NCBI GenBank assembly: GCA_023422005.1
Contig: JAEZSC010000004.1
Span: forward strand, 1 to 64,000
Length of the DNA stretch: 64,000 nt
From: Bacillota bacterium
GTDB taxonomy: Bacteria; Bacillota; Clostridia; Christensenellales; UMGS416
Direction of reading: 5' to 3'
This document shows positions 51,667 to 59,590 of this stretch, piece after piece (within the stretch, counting starts at the first letter, position 1; every line of letters begins with the position of its first letter). The notes under the pieces were generated by a model. The model saw only the letters and a list, made by a program, of their open reading frames with translations. It did not search any database and was not told the origin of the DNA. Both the position numbers and the translations under genes were made by a program.

Positions 51667-52560
51667 ATGAGATACAAAACCTTTGGTGATCGTATTCTAG
51701 TGGCAGTGTTCTACATTGTTACGGGCGGGTTTGCGCTGATCTGTCTGTTACCCTTGTGGGTGGCGCTCGTAGCGTCGTTTTCCAACGAGACCAAACTTGT
51801 GCATGACGGTTACAGCCTGTGGATCAACCAATTCGACCTGACTGCCTACCGGCTGATCTTCACAGGTACATCTTCCGTGTTGAACGCGTACGGCGTTACG
51901 ATCCTCACGACCGCTTGCGGTGCTGGGCTCACGGTGCTGTTGACGAGTTCGCTGGCTTATCCGCTGACGGTACCGGCTCTGCGTTACCGCAATGCGATGT
52001 CGCTGTTCGCCTACGCGACAATGCTGTTCAATGGCGGCTTGGTACCCACCTACATACTGACGACGCGTCTGTTGCATATGGGCAACACGCTGTGGGTGCT
52101 GATCGTGCCCGGTGCGCTCAACGCCTACAACATGTTCCTGATGAAGAATTATTTCTCGACAATACCCGACAGTATGTCGGAATCGGCCAAGATCGATGGC
52201 GCCAGCGACATCTATATCTTCTTTCGGATCATCCTTCCTCTGGCCAAGCCCATCATCGCAACGATCGCTCTGTTTTCCGCCATGGGCTACTGGAATGAGT
52301 GGTTCCGGGTGTTGCTCTATATTGATAATTCCAAGCTCTTTACGCTGCAGTACCTGATAATGCGCCTGCAGCAGCAGGTGGACTTCCTGACGTCGTCTTT
52401 GAATACGGCGGCCCGCAACTCCATGGGCAACCTGGCGGTGCCAACGATCAGCATCCGCCTGTCCACCGCGATGGTATCCATAGGGCCGATTATATTGCTC
52501 TACCCGTTCCTGCAGCGCTATTTTATCAAGGGAATCATGGTGGGCGCCGTAAAAGGATGA
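51667..52560 (+). CDS. Carbohydrate ABC transporter permease (YtcP-type)
   Basis: A 297-residue partner permease with six predicted helices and the EAA loop SMSESAKIDGASDIYIFFRIILP (about residues 171-193). The C-terminus (FLQRYFIKGIMVGAVKG) is standard for the family. GGAGGATG ribosome site; 17-base gap from the first permease. Confidence 0.92.
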   Translation: MRYKTFGDRILVAVFYIVTGGFALICLLPLWVALVASFSNETKLVHDGYSLWINQFDLTAYRLIFTGTSSVLNAYGVTILTTACGAGLTVLLTSSLAYPLTVPALRYRNAMSLFAYATMLFNGGLVPTYILTTRLLHMGNTLWVLIVPGALNAYNMFLMKNYFSTIPDSMSESAKIDGASDIYIFFRIILPLAKPIIATIALFSAMGYWNEWFRVLLYIDNSKLFTLQYLIMRLQQQVDFLTSSLNTAARNSMGNLAVPTISIRLSTAMVSIGPIILLYPFLQRYFIKGIMVGAVKG

Positions 52561-52610
52561 GCCCGACGGCAAACACCACAGATAACGCACATAAAAAAGG
52601 AGGAAGAAGA

Positions 52611-54335
52611 ATGTCCCGAAAAGCGCTAAAACCATTGGCGATTCTGGTTGCACTTTCCATGTTGCTGGCCTCGCTGGCCGCGTGCACCCCGTCTCCTGCT
52701 GCGACAACCGCTCCGGCAAGCGCCGCGCCCGCACAATCCGAAGCGCCAGCCGCCAGCACTACTGTTGAAGAGACCGCAAGCGCGGCGCCGTCAGCCCCGC
52801 AGCCGCCTGAGCATGTCACACTGGAGTTCATTGCGCCCTCACCGGTGACTGCCGTCAACGGCTTTGACGCTGTCCTGGCTGAGTTCGCAAAGCAGACGGC
52901 TTCCACGATCAACGCAGACATCCATTACACTTTCACCGGTTTTGACGACATCGGCCAGAAGGTCTCGCTGAAGCTGTCCGCCGGCGAGGCATTGGATTGC
53001 GCGTTCACCGCCCAGTGGACCAACCCATCGGTAATGCAGATGGTTTCCAAGGGCATGCTGGTAAATCTGGACAAGTACTTCACCGATCCGACGAATTATC
53101 CTGGGCTCAATAAGGCTTTCACGCAGGACTTCCTACGAAACAACAGCTTCGCCGACGCCAACAACGAATACCACGTTTATGCCGTCCCCTTCGGCCACAG
53201 CTTCATCGGCGGCAGCGCCATCTATTACCGCAAGGACCTGGCTGATAAATACGGCATCTCCACAATCGCTTCCAATGATGACCTCTACAAGTACTTCGAT
53301 GCAATACTGGCCAACGAAAAGGGCATGACGCCCTTCACGTTCCTGGGTTCCAACGACTTGTTGTCCGACTGGCTGAAGCCGCTGGTAATCCCGCCGGTTA
53401 CGGGCAAACACAATACCGTTGGCATCAACGGCATCAACGTCGCCATTAGGGATGACGGCACCGTCTATGCCGCCAAGACATTTATCCCTGCGCTGGACCC
53501 TGAATACAAGGCGCTGATGAACCCCATCGAGGCGGCGATCGACCCGCTGGCATCCGTCAAGATGGCCCGCGAGTGGTATGTAAAGGGCTACATTGAGAAG
53601 GACAACCTGAACCAAAAGGATCATGAGGGCCAATTTATGGCCGGCAAGGCAGCCTCTTACATGCGAGGTGTGGATACCTTCTCTGCCATCAAGACCCGCC
53701 TGGGAACCTCGATACCCGGCGCCAAGCTCGGATACTGGGTTATCCAACCTGGCATCCGCTATGGTATGGACAAGATTGAGGGCAGCGACTTCAAGGTATG
53801 GAACTTCGCCAGCCTGCCCGTCAACTCCAAGTACAACGACCGGGTGATGGCAATCTTCGACTGGATCTTTGCTGACCAGGCCCACCATGACCTGTTCGAA
53901 CTGGGCATCGAGGGCACGCATTGGGTGGCCGACGGTCCCGACAAGTACAAACTGCCCGACGGCACCGACCCGGCTCAGGCGTACAACTTCCCCGGTTACA
54001 TCCTGACCTGGGCGCCCACGATGCAGCGGTTTGACTCACAGATGCCCGATGAGATCGTGGCAATCATGAAGAAGCTGGGCGACACCAACTACTACTACAA
54101 GCTGCCGACCGCAGGGTTCTCCTTCATAACCGACCCGGTTAAGACCGAGGTGGCCAAGCTCAACGACCTAACTGCCCTGTCACGCGCGCTAGCTAACGGC
54201 GTCATTGCCGACATCGACGGCGAGGTCACCAAGATCCAGAAGCAATATGACCAAGCCGGTTATCAGACGCTGCGCGACGAGGTCATCAAACAATTCGGCG
54301 AATTCCTGAAGACCAATCCCTATCAGGGTCAGTAA
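52611..54335 (+). CDS. Extracellular solute-binding lipoprotein of the first sugar ABC transporter
   Basis: A 574-residue lipoprotein with lipobox LAAC (Cys25), an Ala/Ser/Thr/Pro-rich linker to about residue 80, and a type-1 solute-binding fold of the LipO/YtcQ kind. It captures the substrate for the two permeases. AAGGAGGAAGA precedes the ATG; the longer frame from 52557 is rejected. The ligand is unknown but should be a sugar or sugar-like compound. Confidence 0.9.
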   Translation: MSRKALKPLAILVALSMLLASLAACTPSPAATTAPASAAPAQSEAPAASTTVEETASAAPSAPQPPEHVTLEFIAPSPVTAVNGFDAVLAEFAKQTASTINADIHYTFTGFDDIGQKVSLKLSAGEALDCAFTAQWTNPSVMQMVSKGMLVNLDKYFTDPTNYPGLNKAFTQDFLRNNSFADANNEYHVYAVPFGHSFIGGSAIYYRKDLADKYGISTIASNDDLYKYFDAILANEKGMTPFTFLGSNDLLSDWLKPLVIPPVTGKHNTVGINGINVAIRDDGTVYAAKTFIPALDPEYKALMNPIEAAIDPLASVKMAREWYVKGYIEKDNLNQKDHEGQFMAGKAASYMRGVDTFSAIKTRLGTSIPGAKLGYWVIQPGIRYGMDKIEGSDFKVWNFASLPVNSKYNDRVMAIFDWIFADQAHHDLFELGIEGTHWVADGPDKYKLPDGTDPAQAYNFPGYILTWAPTMQRFDSQMPDEIVAIMKKLGDTNYYYKLPTAGFSFITDPVKTEVAKLNDLTALSRALANGVIADIDGEVTKIQKQYDQAGYQTLRDEVIKQFGEFLKTNPYQGQ

Positions 54336-54368
54336 CCGCTTAACCGTTCATGACAATAGAAACGCACC

Positions 54369-54402
54369 AGGGAATGGAAACAGCCTGCGCTGTTTCCATT
54401 CC
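54369..54402 (+). other. Perfect 14-base hairpin between binding-protein gene and enzyme genes
   Basis: GGGAATGGAAACAG (54369-54382) with CTGTTTCCATTCCC (54389-54402), loop CCTGCG, and AAAAGGAGG (the next ribosome site) directly after. No T-run, so it more likely protects the abundant upstream mRNA or partly attenuates the operon, setting transporter above enzyme levels. Confidence 0.7.
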
Positions 54403-54420
54403 CATAAAAGGAGGCTTCCG

Positions 54421-55389
54421 GTGCTCTTTGAACAGGTCACACCTACGCTCGCCCGTGCCCAACTGGAAGAATTGCGCGCTCGCGGTATGCCAACTGGCGG
54501 TGTCATTGTGCCCATTGCGGGCATCGATTGCCCGATGGTCACCAATCCATCAATTCCCTTCCTAAGTGATGGCATCGAGGTTCTGGCCGTCCGGGCGGAT
54601 GCCGGCGGCCCGCAGCCATCCTCGCACACCGTGTTTTGCCAATGGCAGGTCGACGCCTGGCGGCCCATCCCCGGCGCGCAGACGCTTGCGTTGGAAGACC
54701 CCTTTGTCACCTGCGTTGCTGGCCAGCTAGTGCTGGGCGGCGTGCGCGTTATCGTGGAAAACGGCTCCGTAACCTCATGGGTTACCGATTTCTATATGGG
54801 TCAAAGCATCCATTCGCTGCGGCATCTGTTCACAGGGCCATGGCATATGAAGGACATCCGTCTTGTAGAATTGAGCGACGGCCGCATCGGCGTGTTCTCC
54901 CGCCCTCAGGGCCAGAAAATGCTGGACCGGTACGGCTGCATCGCCCAGATCGGCTTTACCGTGTTCGGCAGTCTGCAGGACATCACCGCCGAGGGCATCG
55001 AGGCGGCGCCTTACTTACAGGGCCTTTTCCTGCCTGGCGAGTGGGGCGGGGCCAATCAGGTTTATCTGCTGGACAACGGCCTGCTGGGCGTCGTCGGCCA
55101 TAAGGCCTGGGGAGAGCACATCGGGGGAGAACATATGCTGCACTACTACAGCATGGCCTTCGCGTTGGACCCGGTCAGCCACCGGTTCACCGAACCTCGA
55201 GTCATCTGCGCCCGGGAGTGTTTTGCCGACGGGCCGGCGTCGCAACCCCGGGTGCGGGACGTTACCTTCACCGCCGGCATTGTCCGCCGGGGGGGACGGG
55301 CAGAGCTCTACACCGGCTTGAGTGACTGCCAGATCGGGCGCATCGAGATCGATGACCCGCTGTGCATGTATGAGGAGCTTCGACTGTGA
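54421..55389 (+). CDS. DUF1861-family protein (beta-propeller glycoside-active family)
   Basis: A 322-residue protein with repeated beta-rich segments. The ending YTGLSDCQIGRIEIDDP is the hallmark of DUF1861, related to five-bladed propeller families acting on mannosides or other glycosides. The catalytic role is not known. The start is GTG at 54421 after AAGGAGGC. Its stop overlaps the UROD-family start (GTGA). With no signal peptide, it acts in the cytoplasm on the imported compound. Confidence 0.78.
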   Translation: MLFEQVTPTLARAQLEELRARGMPTGGVIVPIAGIDCPMVTNPSIPFLSDGIEVLAVRADAGGPQPSSHTVFCQWQVDAWRPIPGAQTLALEDPFVTCVAGQLVLGGVRVIVENGSVTSWVTDFYMGQSIHSLRHLFTGPWHMKDIRLVELSDGRIGVFSRPQGQKMLDRYGCIAQIGFTVFGSLQDITAEGIEAAPYLQGLFLPGEWGGANQVYLLDNGLLGVVGHKAWGEHIGGEHMLHYYSMAFALDPVSHRFTEPRVICARECFADGPASQPRVRDVTFTAGIVRRGGRAELYTGLSDCQIGRIEIDDPLCMYEELRL

Positions 55390-56414
55390 ATCGCAGGGAA
55401 CGAATTTTGGCTGCCATTGCCCATGAACCAGTGGATAAGGTTCCTGTGGGCTTTGATATCTGCAGCGAGGAACTGATGCAGAAGACTCTCACCCATTATG
55501 GCATCGGGAACATTGGGGAGCTCTATGCCAAGACGGGTATCGAGGCCTTCTCTGTGTGGCAATGGCCGGCTGTCACTCCGACCTATGTCGGTCCGGAACG
55601 GCCCGGGTCGCAGGCCCGTGACGCTACCTATGGCGCCTGGGGCAAAGTTGGTGAAGTTGTCTATCCGCTGGCCGGGCGGAACCTGAATGATTACCACTGG
55701 CCCCGGGTGGAGGATTTCGACTTTTCCTCACTGAAAGAGGAGCTCTCTCTTGTTCGCCAGATGGATATGACCGCCGCCAGCGGCCACGCTGGGGCGGGTT
55801 GGCTGCACCATGTTCAGATGCGCGGTTATGACCATGCGTTGTTCGATGTGTTGGACGACGCCTGGATGGAGGAGTACATGGGCCGCAACCGTGAATTCCT
55901 TCTGCGTTACTTCCGGGCGTTGTTCCGGGAGGCCGGCGGCCTGATCGACATCATCCGCGCCGATGAGGATGTGGGTGGGCAACTTAACATGCTTATCAGC
56001 CCCGCCCTGTGGCGTCGCTGGTACAAGCCCCTGTGGGCGGAGCTCTTCTCCCTCTGCCATGAGAACGGTGCGCGGGTGTGGCTGCATTCCTGCGGGTTCT
56101 GCTGGGATATCGTGCCGGATTTCATCGACATGGGTGCCGACGTGCTCAACCCGCTGCCGCCCTATGTGCGCTGTGGCGATCCGGCGGCCATGAAAGCGAA
56201 TTTTGGTGACCGGCTGGCCTTCGACGGCGGTGTGGATCAGATCAACGCCATCGCCCTGGGCACACCCGTGGACATCCGCCGGGAGGTGCGGCTGCGGCTG
56301 GAGCAGCTTTCGCCGGGCAGCGGATACATTCTGGGGCCGTCACAGGTGTTTTCCCGGGACGTCTCCTTTGAAAACCTGCTGGCTTTCTTCGACGCGGCCC
56401 AGGAGTATTGCTGA
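55386..56414 (+). CDS. UROD-family (uroporphyrinogen decarboxylase/MtaA-like) protein
   Basis: A 342-residue TIM-barrel protein. N-terminal RRERILAAIAHEPVDKVPV and C-terminal SGYILGPSQ with VSFENLLAFFDAAQEY are family signatures. His234-Ser-Cys236 (HSCGFC, with Cys239) resembles the zinc-thiol site of corrinoid-dependent methyltransferases of this superfamily rather than true uroporphyrinogen decarboxylase. No haem genes are near. GTG start at 55386, overlapping DUF1861; stop overlaps the activase start (TGATG). Probably catalyses a methyl-transfer or decarboxylation-type step on the imported compound; this is inference. Confidence 0.85.
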   Translation: MNRRERILAAIAHEPVDKVPVGFDICSEELMQKTLTHYGIGNIGELYAKTGIEAFSVWQWPAVTPTYVGPERPGSQARDATYGAWGKVGEVVYPLAGRNLNDYHWPRVEDFDFSSLKEELSLVRQMDMTAASGHAGAGWLHHVQMRGYDHALFDVLDDAWMEEYMGRNREFLLRYFRALFREAGGLIDIIRADEDVGGQLNMLISPALWRRWYKPLWAELFSLCHENGARVWLHSCGFCWDIVPDFIDMGADVLNPLPPYVRCGDPAAMKANFGDRLAFDGGVDQINAIALGTPVDIRREVRLRLEQLSPGSGYILGPSQVFSRDVSFENLLAFFDAAQEYC

Positions 56415-57271
56415 TGGGAGAAGGGGAATTGCGCGGCATGATCGCCGATATCCAGCGGTTCAGCCTGCACGACGGGCCGGGCATCCGCACGACGGTATTT
56501 CTGAAGGGCTGCAACCTGCGCTGCGCCTGGTGCCACAACCCGGAGACCATTTCCTTCCAACCCCAGGTGCTGCTGCGCCCGGAAAAGTGCATCGGCTGCG
56601 GCGGGTGTGAGGATGGCTGCTTCTCCGGTGCCCGGGTGCTTTGCGGCGTGGAACGCACGGTGGACGATGTGCTGCGGGATGTGCTTCTGGATGCACCTTT
56701 CTACGGCACCGACGGCGGTGTCACCGTGTCCGGTGGAGAGCCGCTTTGCCAGATGCAGTTCACCGCCGCGCTGCTGGCCGCCTGCCGGGCGGCGGGGGTG
56801 CGCACGGCGGTGGAGAGCAACATGACCCTGCCGTGGGAAGTGGCCTGGAGCGTGTTGCAATATTGCGATCTGCTGATGGCGGACCTGAAACTTTGGGACC
56901 TAGAGGAGCACCGGCGCTGGACAGGCCAGAGCAACAGGGAGATCAAGGCAAACCTGCTGCGGGCAGCGGACGCCGGGCTGCCGGTGCTGCTACGCACGCC
57001 GGTGATCCCCGGCGTGAATGACCGGGAAGAGGAAATACGCGCCATCGCGCGCTTTGCCAAGGGATTGAATACCTTGGTTTGTTATGAGCTGCTGCCATAC
57101 CATCCCCTGGGGTTATCCAAGGGACAGTTGGAAGGATGGCAGGCCACAGAGTTTGCAAAACCGTCCGCGGACCGGATGATGGACTTGGCCCAGGCGGCCA
57201 TGGAGGAAGGCGTGGAGGTCCGATTGGCCAACACGTCGGTGACACAGAAACGGGAGGGAGAACATGAGTGA
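56414..57271 (+). CDS. Glycyl radical enzyme activase (radical SAM)
   Basis: A 285-residue radical SAM enzyme that installs the glycyl radical on its partner. SFSLHDG-type start (QRFSLHDGPGIRTTVF), then Cys33, Cys37 and Cys40 in CNLRCAWC bind the SAM cluster. One further ferredoxin-type cluster motif is present (Cys59, 62, 65 and 69 in CIGCGGCEDGC). Most activases outside the pyruvate formate-lyase type have two such extra clusters; the second is missing here and the region is short. VTVSGGEPL is the SAM-binding GGE. It overlaps the enzyme gene by eight bases. Confidence 0.93.
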   Translation: MGEGELRGMIADIQRFSLHDGPGIRTTVFLKGCNLRCAWCHNPETISFQPQVLLRPEKCIGCGGCEDGCFSGARVLCGVERTVDDVLRDVLLDAPFYGTDGGVTVSGGEPLCQMQFTAALLAACRAAGVRTAVESNMTLPWEVAWSVLQYCDLLMADLKLWDLEEHRRWTGQSNREIKANLLRAADAGLPVLLRTPVIPGVNDREEEIRAIARFAKGLNTLVCYELLPYHPLGLSKGQLEGWQATEFAKPSADRMMDLAQAAMEEGVEVRLANTSVTQKREGEHE

Positions 57272-59405
57272 GCTGACCTATCGGCAGCGAGTGCGCCTGC
57301 TACGGGAGAAGAAGATACAACACACGCTGGAAAAGACCCGGCGTAACGGCTATATGGATGGAGACGACTATGGCACTGTGCCGCTGCCGGAGGAGTTTCA
57401 CTACGAGGCCGCGCCCAATCACCCCAACGGCGGGTTTTATGGCCTGGATGGATGGTCCCGCAACTACGCGGCGTTGATGGCGGTGCATCCGGTGTATGTG
57501 GACCCGCTGGAGATACTCTGCGGCCGCTGGGCGGCCATGCTGCCGTTGTGGCGTAAGGGCTGGCCGGAGGACCTGTTCCCCTACGACGAGTTAAAGGCCG
57601 AGCAGCAGCTCTACGGCATCAACAGCGGCATCGGCGCCGACGCTCACTTTGCCTGTGATTACAGCATCGGCCTGGATCTGGGCTTTGGTGGCATTCTGGA
57701 GAAGGTTCGCCGCTTCAGGGCGACGCATGAGGAGGATAAGCAGGCGTTTTACGACGCTGAGGAGACAGTGATACTTGCCATACAAGGCTGGATCCAACGC
57801 CATATTGCCCGCATCGAGGAACTGCTGGACGGGGAGACCCGTCCCGAGATTGCCGCGACGCTGCGGCGTATGCTGGAATGCAACCGCAATATCGTCAGCC
57901 AGCCACCGCAGACCTTCCTGGAGGCCTGCCAGTGGATCGCTTTCTTTGCCTGTGCCTCTCGCATCTACGACCGCGACGGTGCCGGATGCATGTTGGATAC
58001 GGTGCTGCTGCCCTTTTATTTGCGGGACAAGGCAGCGGGGCGTCTGGATGACGAGGAAGCCACGTTCATACTGGCCAACCTGCTGCTCATTGAGACTCAT
58101 TATTATCAGCTCTCTGGCGTGACAACCGAAGGCAGCGACCGCACCAATCCGGTATCCTGGCTGATACTGGAGGGCGCCCATTGGCTCAATACCTCCAACA
58201 ACCTGACTGTCCGCGTGCACGACGGCATCGACCCGGCCTTCTACCGCAAGGCTGTGGAGTACCTGTTTACCGACCGCAATGGTTGGCCTCGTTTTTCCGG
58301 CAACAAGGGCCTGGTGGGCTATGCCCGCAACGCCGGGGCTGATATGGATACGGCGTTGGAACGTATCGCCGTGGGTTGCAACTGGATGGCGGTACCCGGC
58401 CGGGAATACCCGATGAATGACTGTGTGAAGATCAATGTGGCCAAAGTATTTGAGGTAGCACTGCACCAGATGATGGACGAGGGGCAGCCCTCCACCGAAC
58501 GGCTCTTCGAACTGTTGGAGCACCACCTGCGCCGGGCTGTGGAGGTCACCGCCGCCGGCATCAACCTGCACATAGACCACCAACATAATGTCATGCCGGA
58601 ATTGGTGATGAACCTGTTCATGCGCCACACCATCGAGGACGGGCTGGACATCACCCAATGCGCAGAACTGTTCACCGTGGGCATCGATGGCGTTGGGTTG
58701 GGTACCGTGGCCGATTCCTTCGCCGCGCTGGAGCAACGGGTGATGCAGGAGGGGCGCGTCACCTGGCAGCAGGTGTATCAGGCGTTGCAGGAGGATTTCC
58801 GCGACAACGAGCGGCTGCGGCTGATGCTCAAGGCCTCGGAACGCTATTGTCAAGGAGCATCGTTAGGGGATAAGTGGGCCAAGCGCGTCAGCGACCTGTT
58901 GACACGGCTGGTCAAATCGCAGCCCATGCCCCAGGGCCGCACGCTTGTGCCCGGCTGGTTCTCCTGGTCCAGCACCATAGCCTTCGGCCGCCAGGTGGGC
59001 GCCACGCCCGATGGCCGCCATGCCTTTACGCCGGTAACCCACGGCGCTAACCCTAACCCCGGCTTCCGCAAGGATGGCGCCGCCACGGCCATGGCCTTGG
59101 GCATCGCCCAGATCCAGCCGGGTTACGGCAACCCGGCGCCGCTGCAACTGGAGTTCGACCCCCATCTATCCAAGGAAGAGGGGGGCATCGATCGCGTGGC
59201 TCAGCTCATCCGCACCCATGTGGACCTGGGCGGTACGCTGGTCAACATCAACGTGCTGGACCGGGACAAGCTGATGGCTGCCCACAGGGACCCTATGGCC
59301 CATCCGGACCTGGTGGTTCGGGTGACAGGCTTTACCGCCTACTTTGCCACGCTATCGCCGGAGTTCCGCCAGCTGGTCGTAGATCGGTTTGTAGAGGGGC
59401 TGTAG
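57264..59405 (+). CDS. Glycyl radical enzyme of unknown reaction (PFL-like family, GCNW active site)
   Basis: A 713-residue glycyl radical enzyme, shorter than most (about 780-850). The Gly radical site is RVTGFTAYF with Gly689. The active-site Cys372 lies in AVGCNWMAVPG, aligned with the GCVEP loop of eliminases by the following NDCVKINVAKVFEVAL. The general-base Glu two residues after the Cys in diol dehydratases, choline lyase and others is Trp374 here. LIETHYYQLSG and AAGINLHIDHQHNV are other barrel segments. GGGAG precedes the ATG at 57264. Last gene of the transporter operon, with a strong terminator. Its reaction cannot be assigned from known classes. Confidence 0.93.
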   Translation: MSELTYRQRVRLLREKKIQHTLEKTRRNGYMDGDDYGTVPLPEEFHYEAAPNHPNGGFYGLDGWSRNYAALMAVHPVYVDPLEILCGRWAAMLPLWRKGWPEDLFPYDELKAEQQLYGINSGIGADAHFACDYSIGLDLGFGGILEKVRRFRATHEEDKQAFYDAEETVILAIQGWIQRHIARIEELLDGETRPEIAATLRRMLECNRNIVSQPPQTFLEACQWIAFFACASRIYDRDGAGCMLDTVLLPFYLRDKAAGRLDDEEATFILANLLLIETHYYQLSGVTTEGSDRTNPVSWLILEGAHWLNTSNNLTVRVHDGIDPAFYRKAVEYLFTDRNGWPRFSGNKGLVGYARNAGADMDTALERIAVGCNWMAVPGREYPMNDCVKINVAKVFEVALHQMMDEGQPSTERLFELLEHHLRRAVEVTAAGINLHIDHQHNVMPELVMNLFMRHTIEDGLDITQCAELFTVGIDGVGLGTVADSFAALEQRVMQEGRVTWQQVYQALQEDFRDNERLRLMLKASERYCQGASLGDKWAKRVSDLLTRLVKSQPMPQGRTLVPGWFSWSSTIAFGRQVGATPDGRHAFTPVTHGANPNPGFRKDGAATAMALGIAQIQPGYGNPAPLQLEFDPHLSKEEGGIDRVAQLIRTHVDLGGTLVNINVLDRDKLMAAHRDPMAHPDLVVRVTGFTAYFATLSPEFRQLVVDRFVEGL

Positions 59406-59420
59406 CCTAACAGGTCAACA

Positions 59421-59458
59421 AGCCAGGCTCAACGCTAAGCAAAGAGCCTGGCTTTTTG
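59421..59458 (+). terminator. Terminator after the glycyl radical enzyme gene
   Basis: Perfect ten-base stem AGCCAGGCTC (59421-59430) with GAGCCTGGCT (59444-59453), then TTTT. Confidence 0.88.
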
Positions 59459-59539
59459 ATTGAATGCCCTCGTTAACAACATCCCTTGCGTTTGATGAGT
59501 AAGGCTGAGACTGTTTACACGCAAAGGAAGGTAGAATAT

Positions 59540-59576
59540 ACCTCCAGGCCCGGGCAAGTTGCCCAGGCCGGGAGGT
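59540..59576 (-). terminator. Terminator of the second transporter-UROD operon
   Basis: Long hairpin ACCTCC-GGCC-GGGCAA with matching TTGCCC-GGCC-GGAGGT, with two opposed mismatches, just beyond the minus-strand UROD stop. The following minus-strand bases are moderately T-rich. Confidence 0.65.
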
Positions 59577-59590
59577 TTCGGCATGTTGTG

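Noticed and set aside
55386..56414. Haem-synthesis uroporphyrinogen decarboxylase (hemE)
   Set aside because: The operon context and the HSCG zinc-type motif point to the methyltransferase-like branch, and no other haem genes are present.
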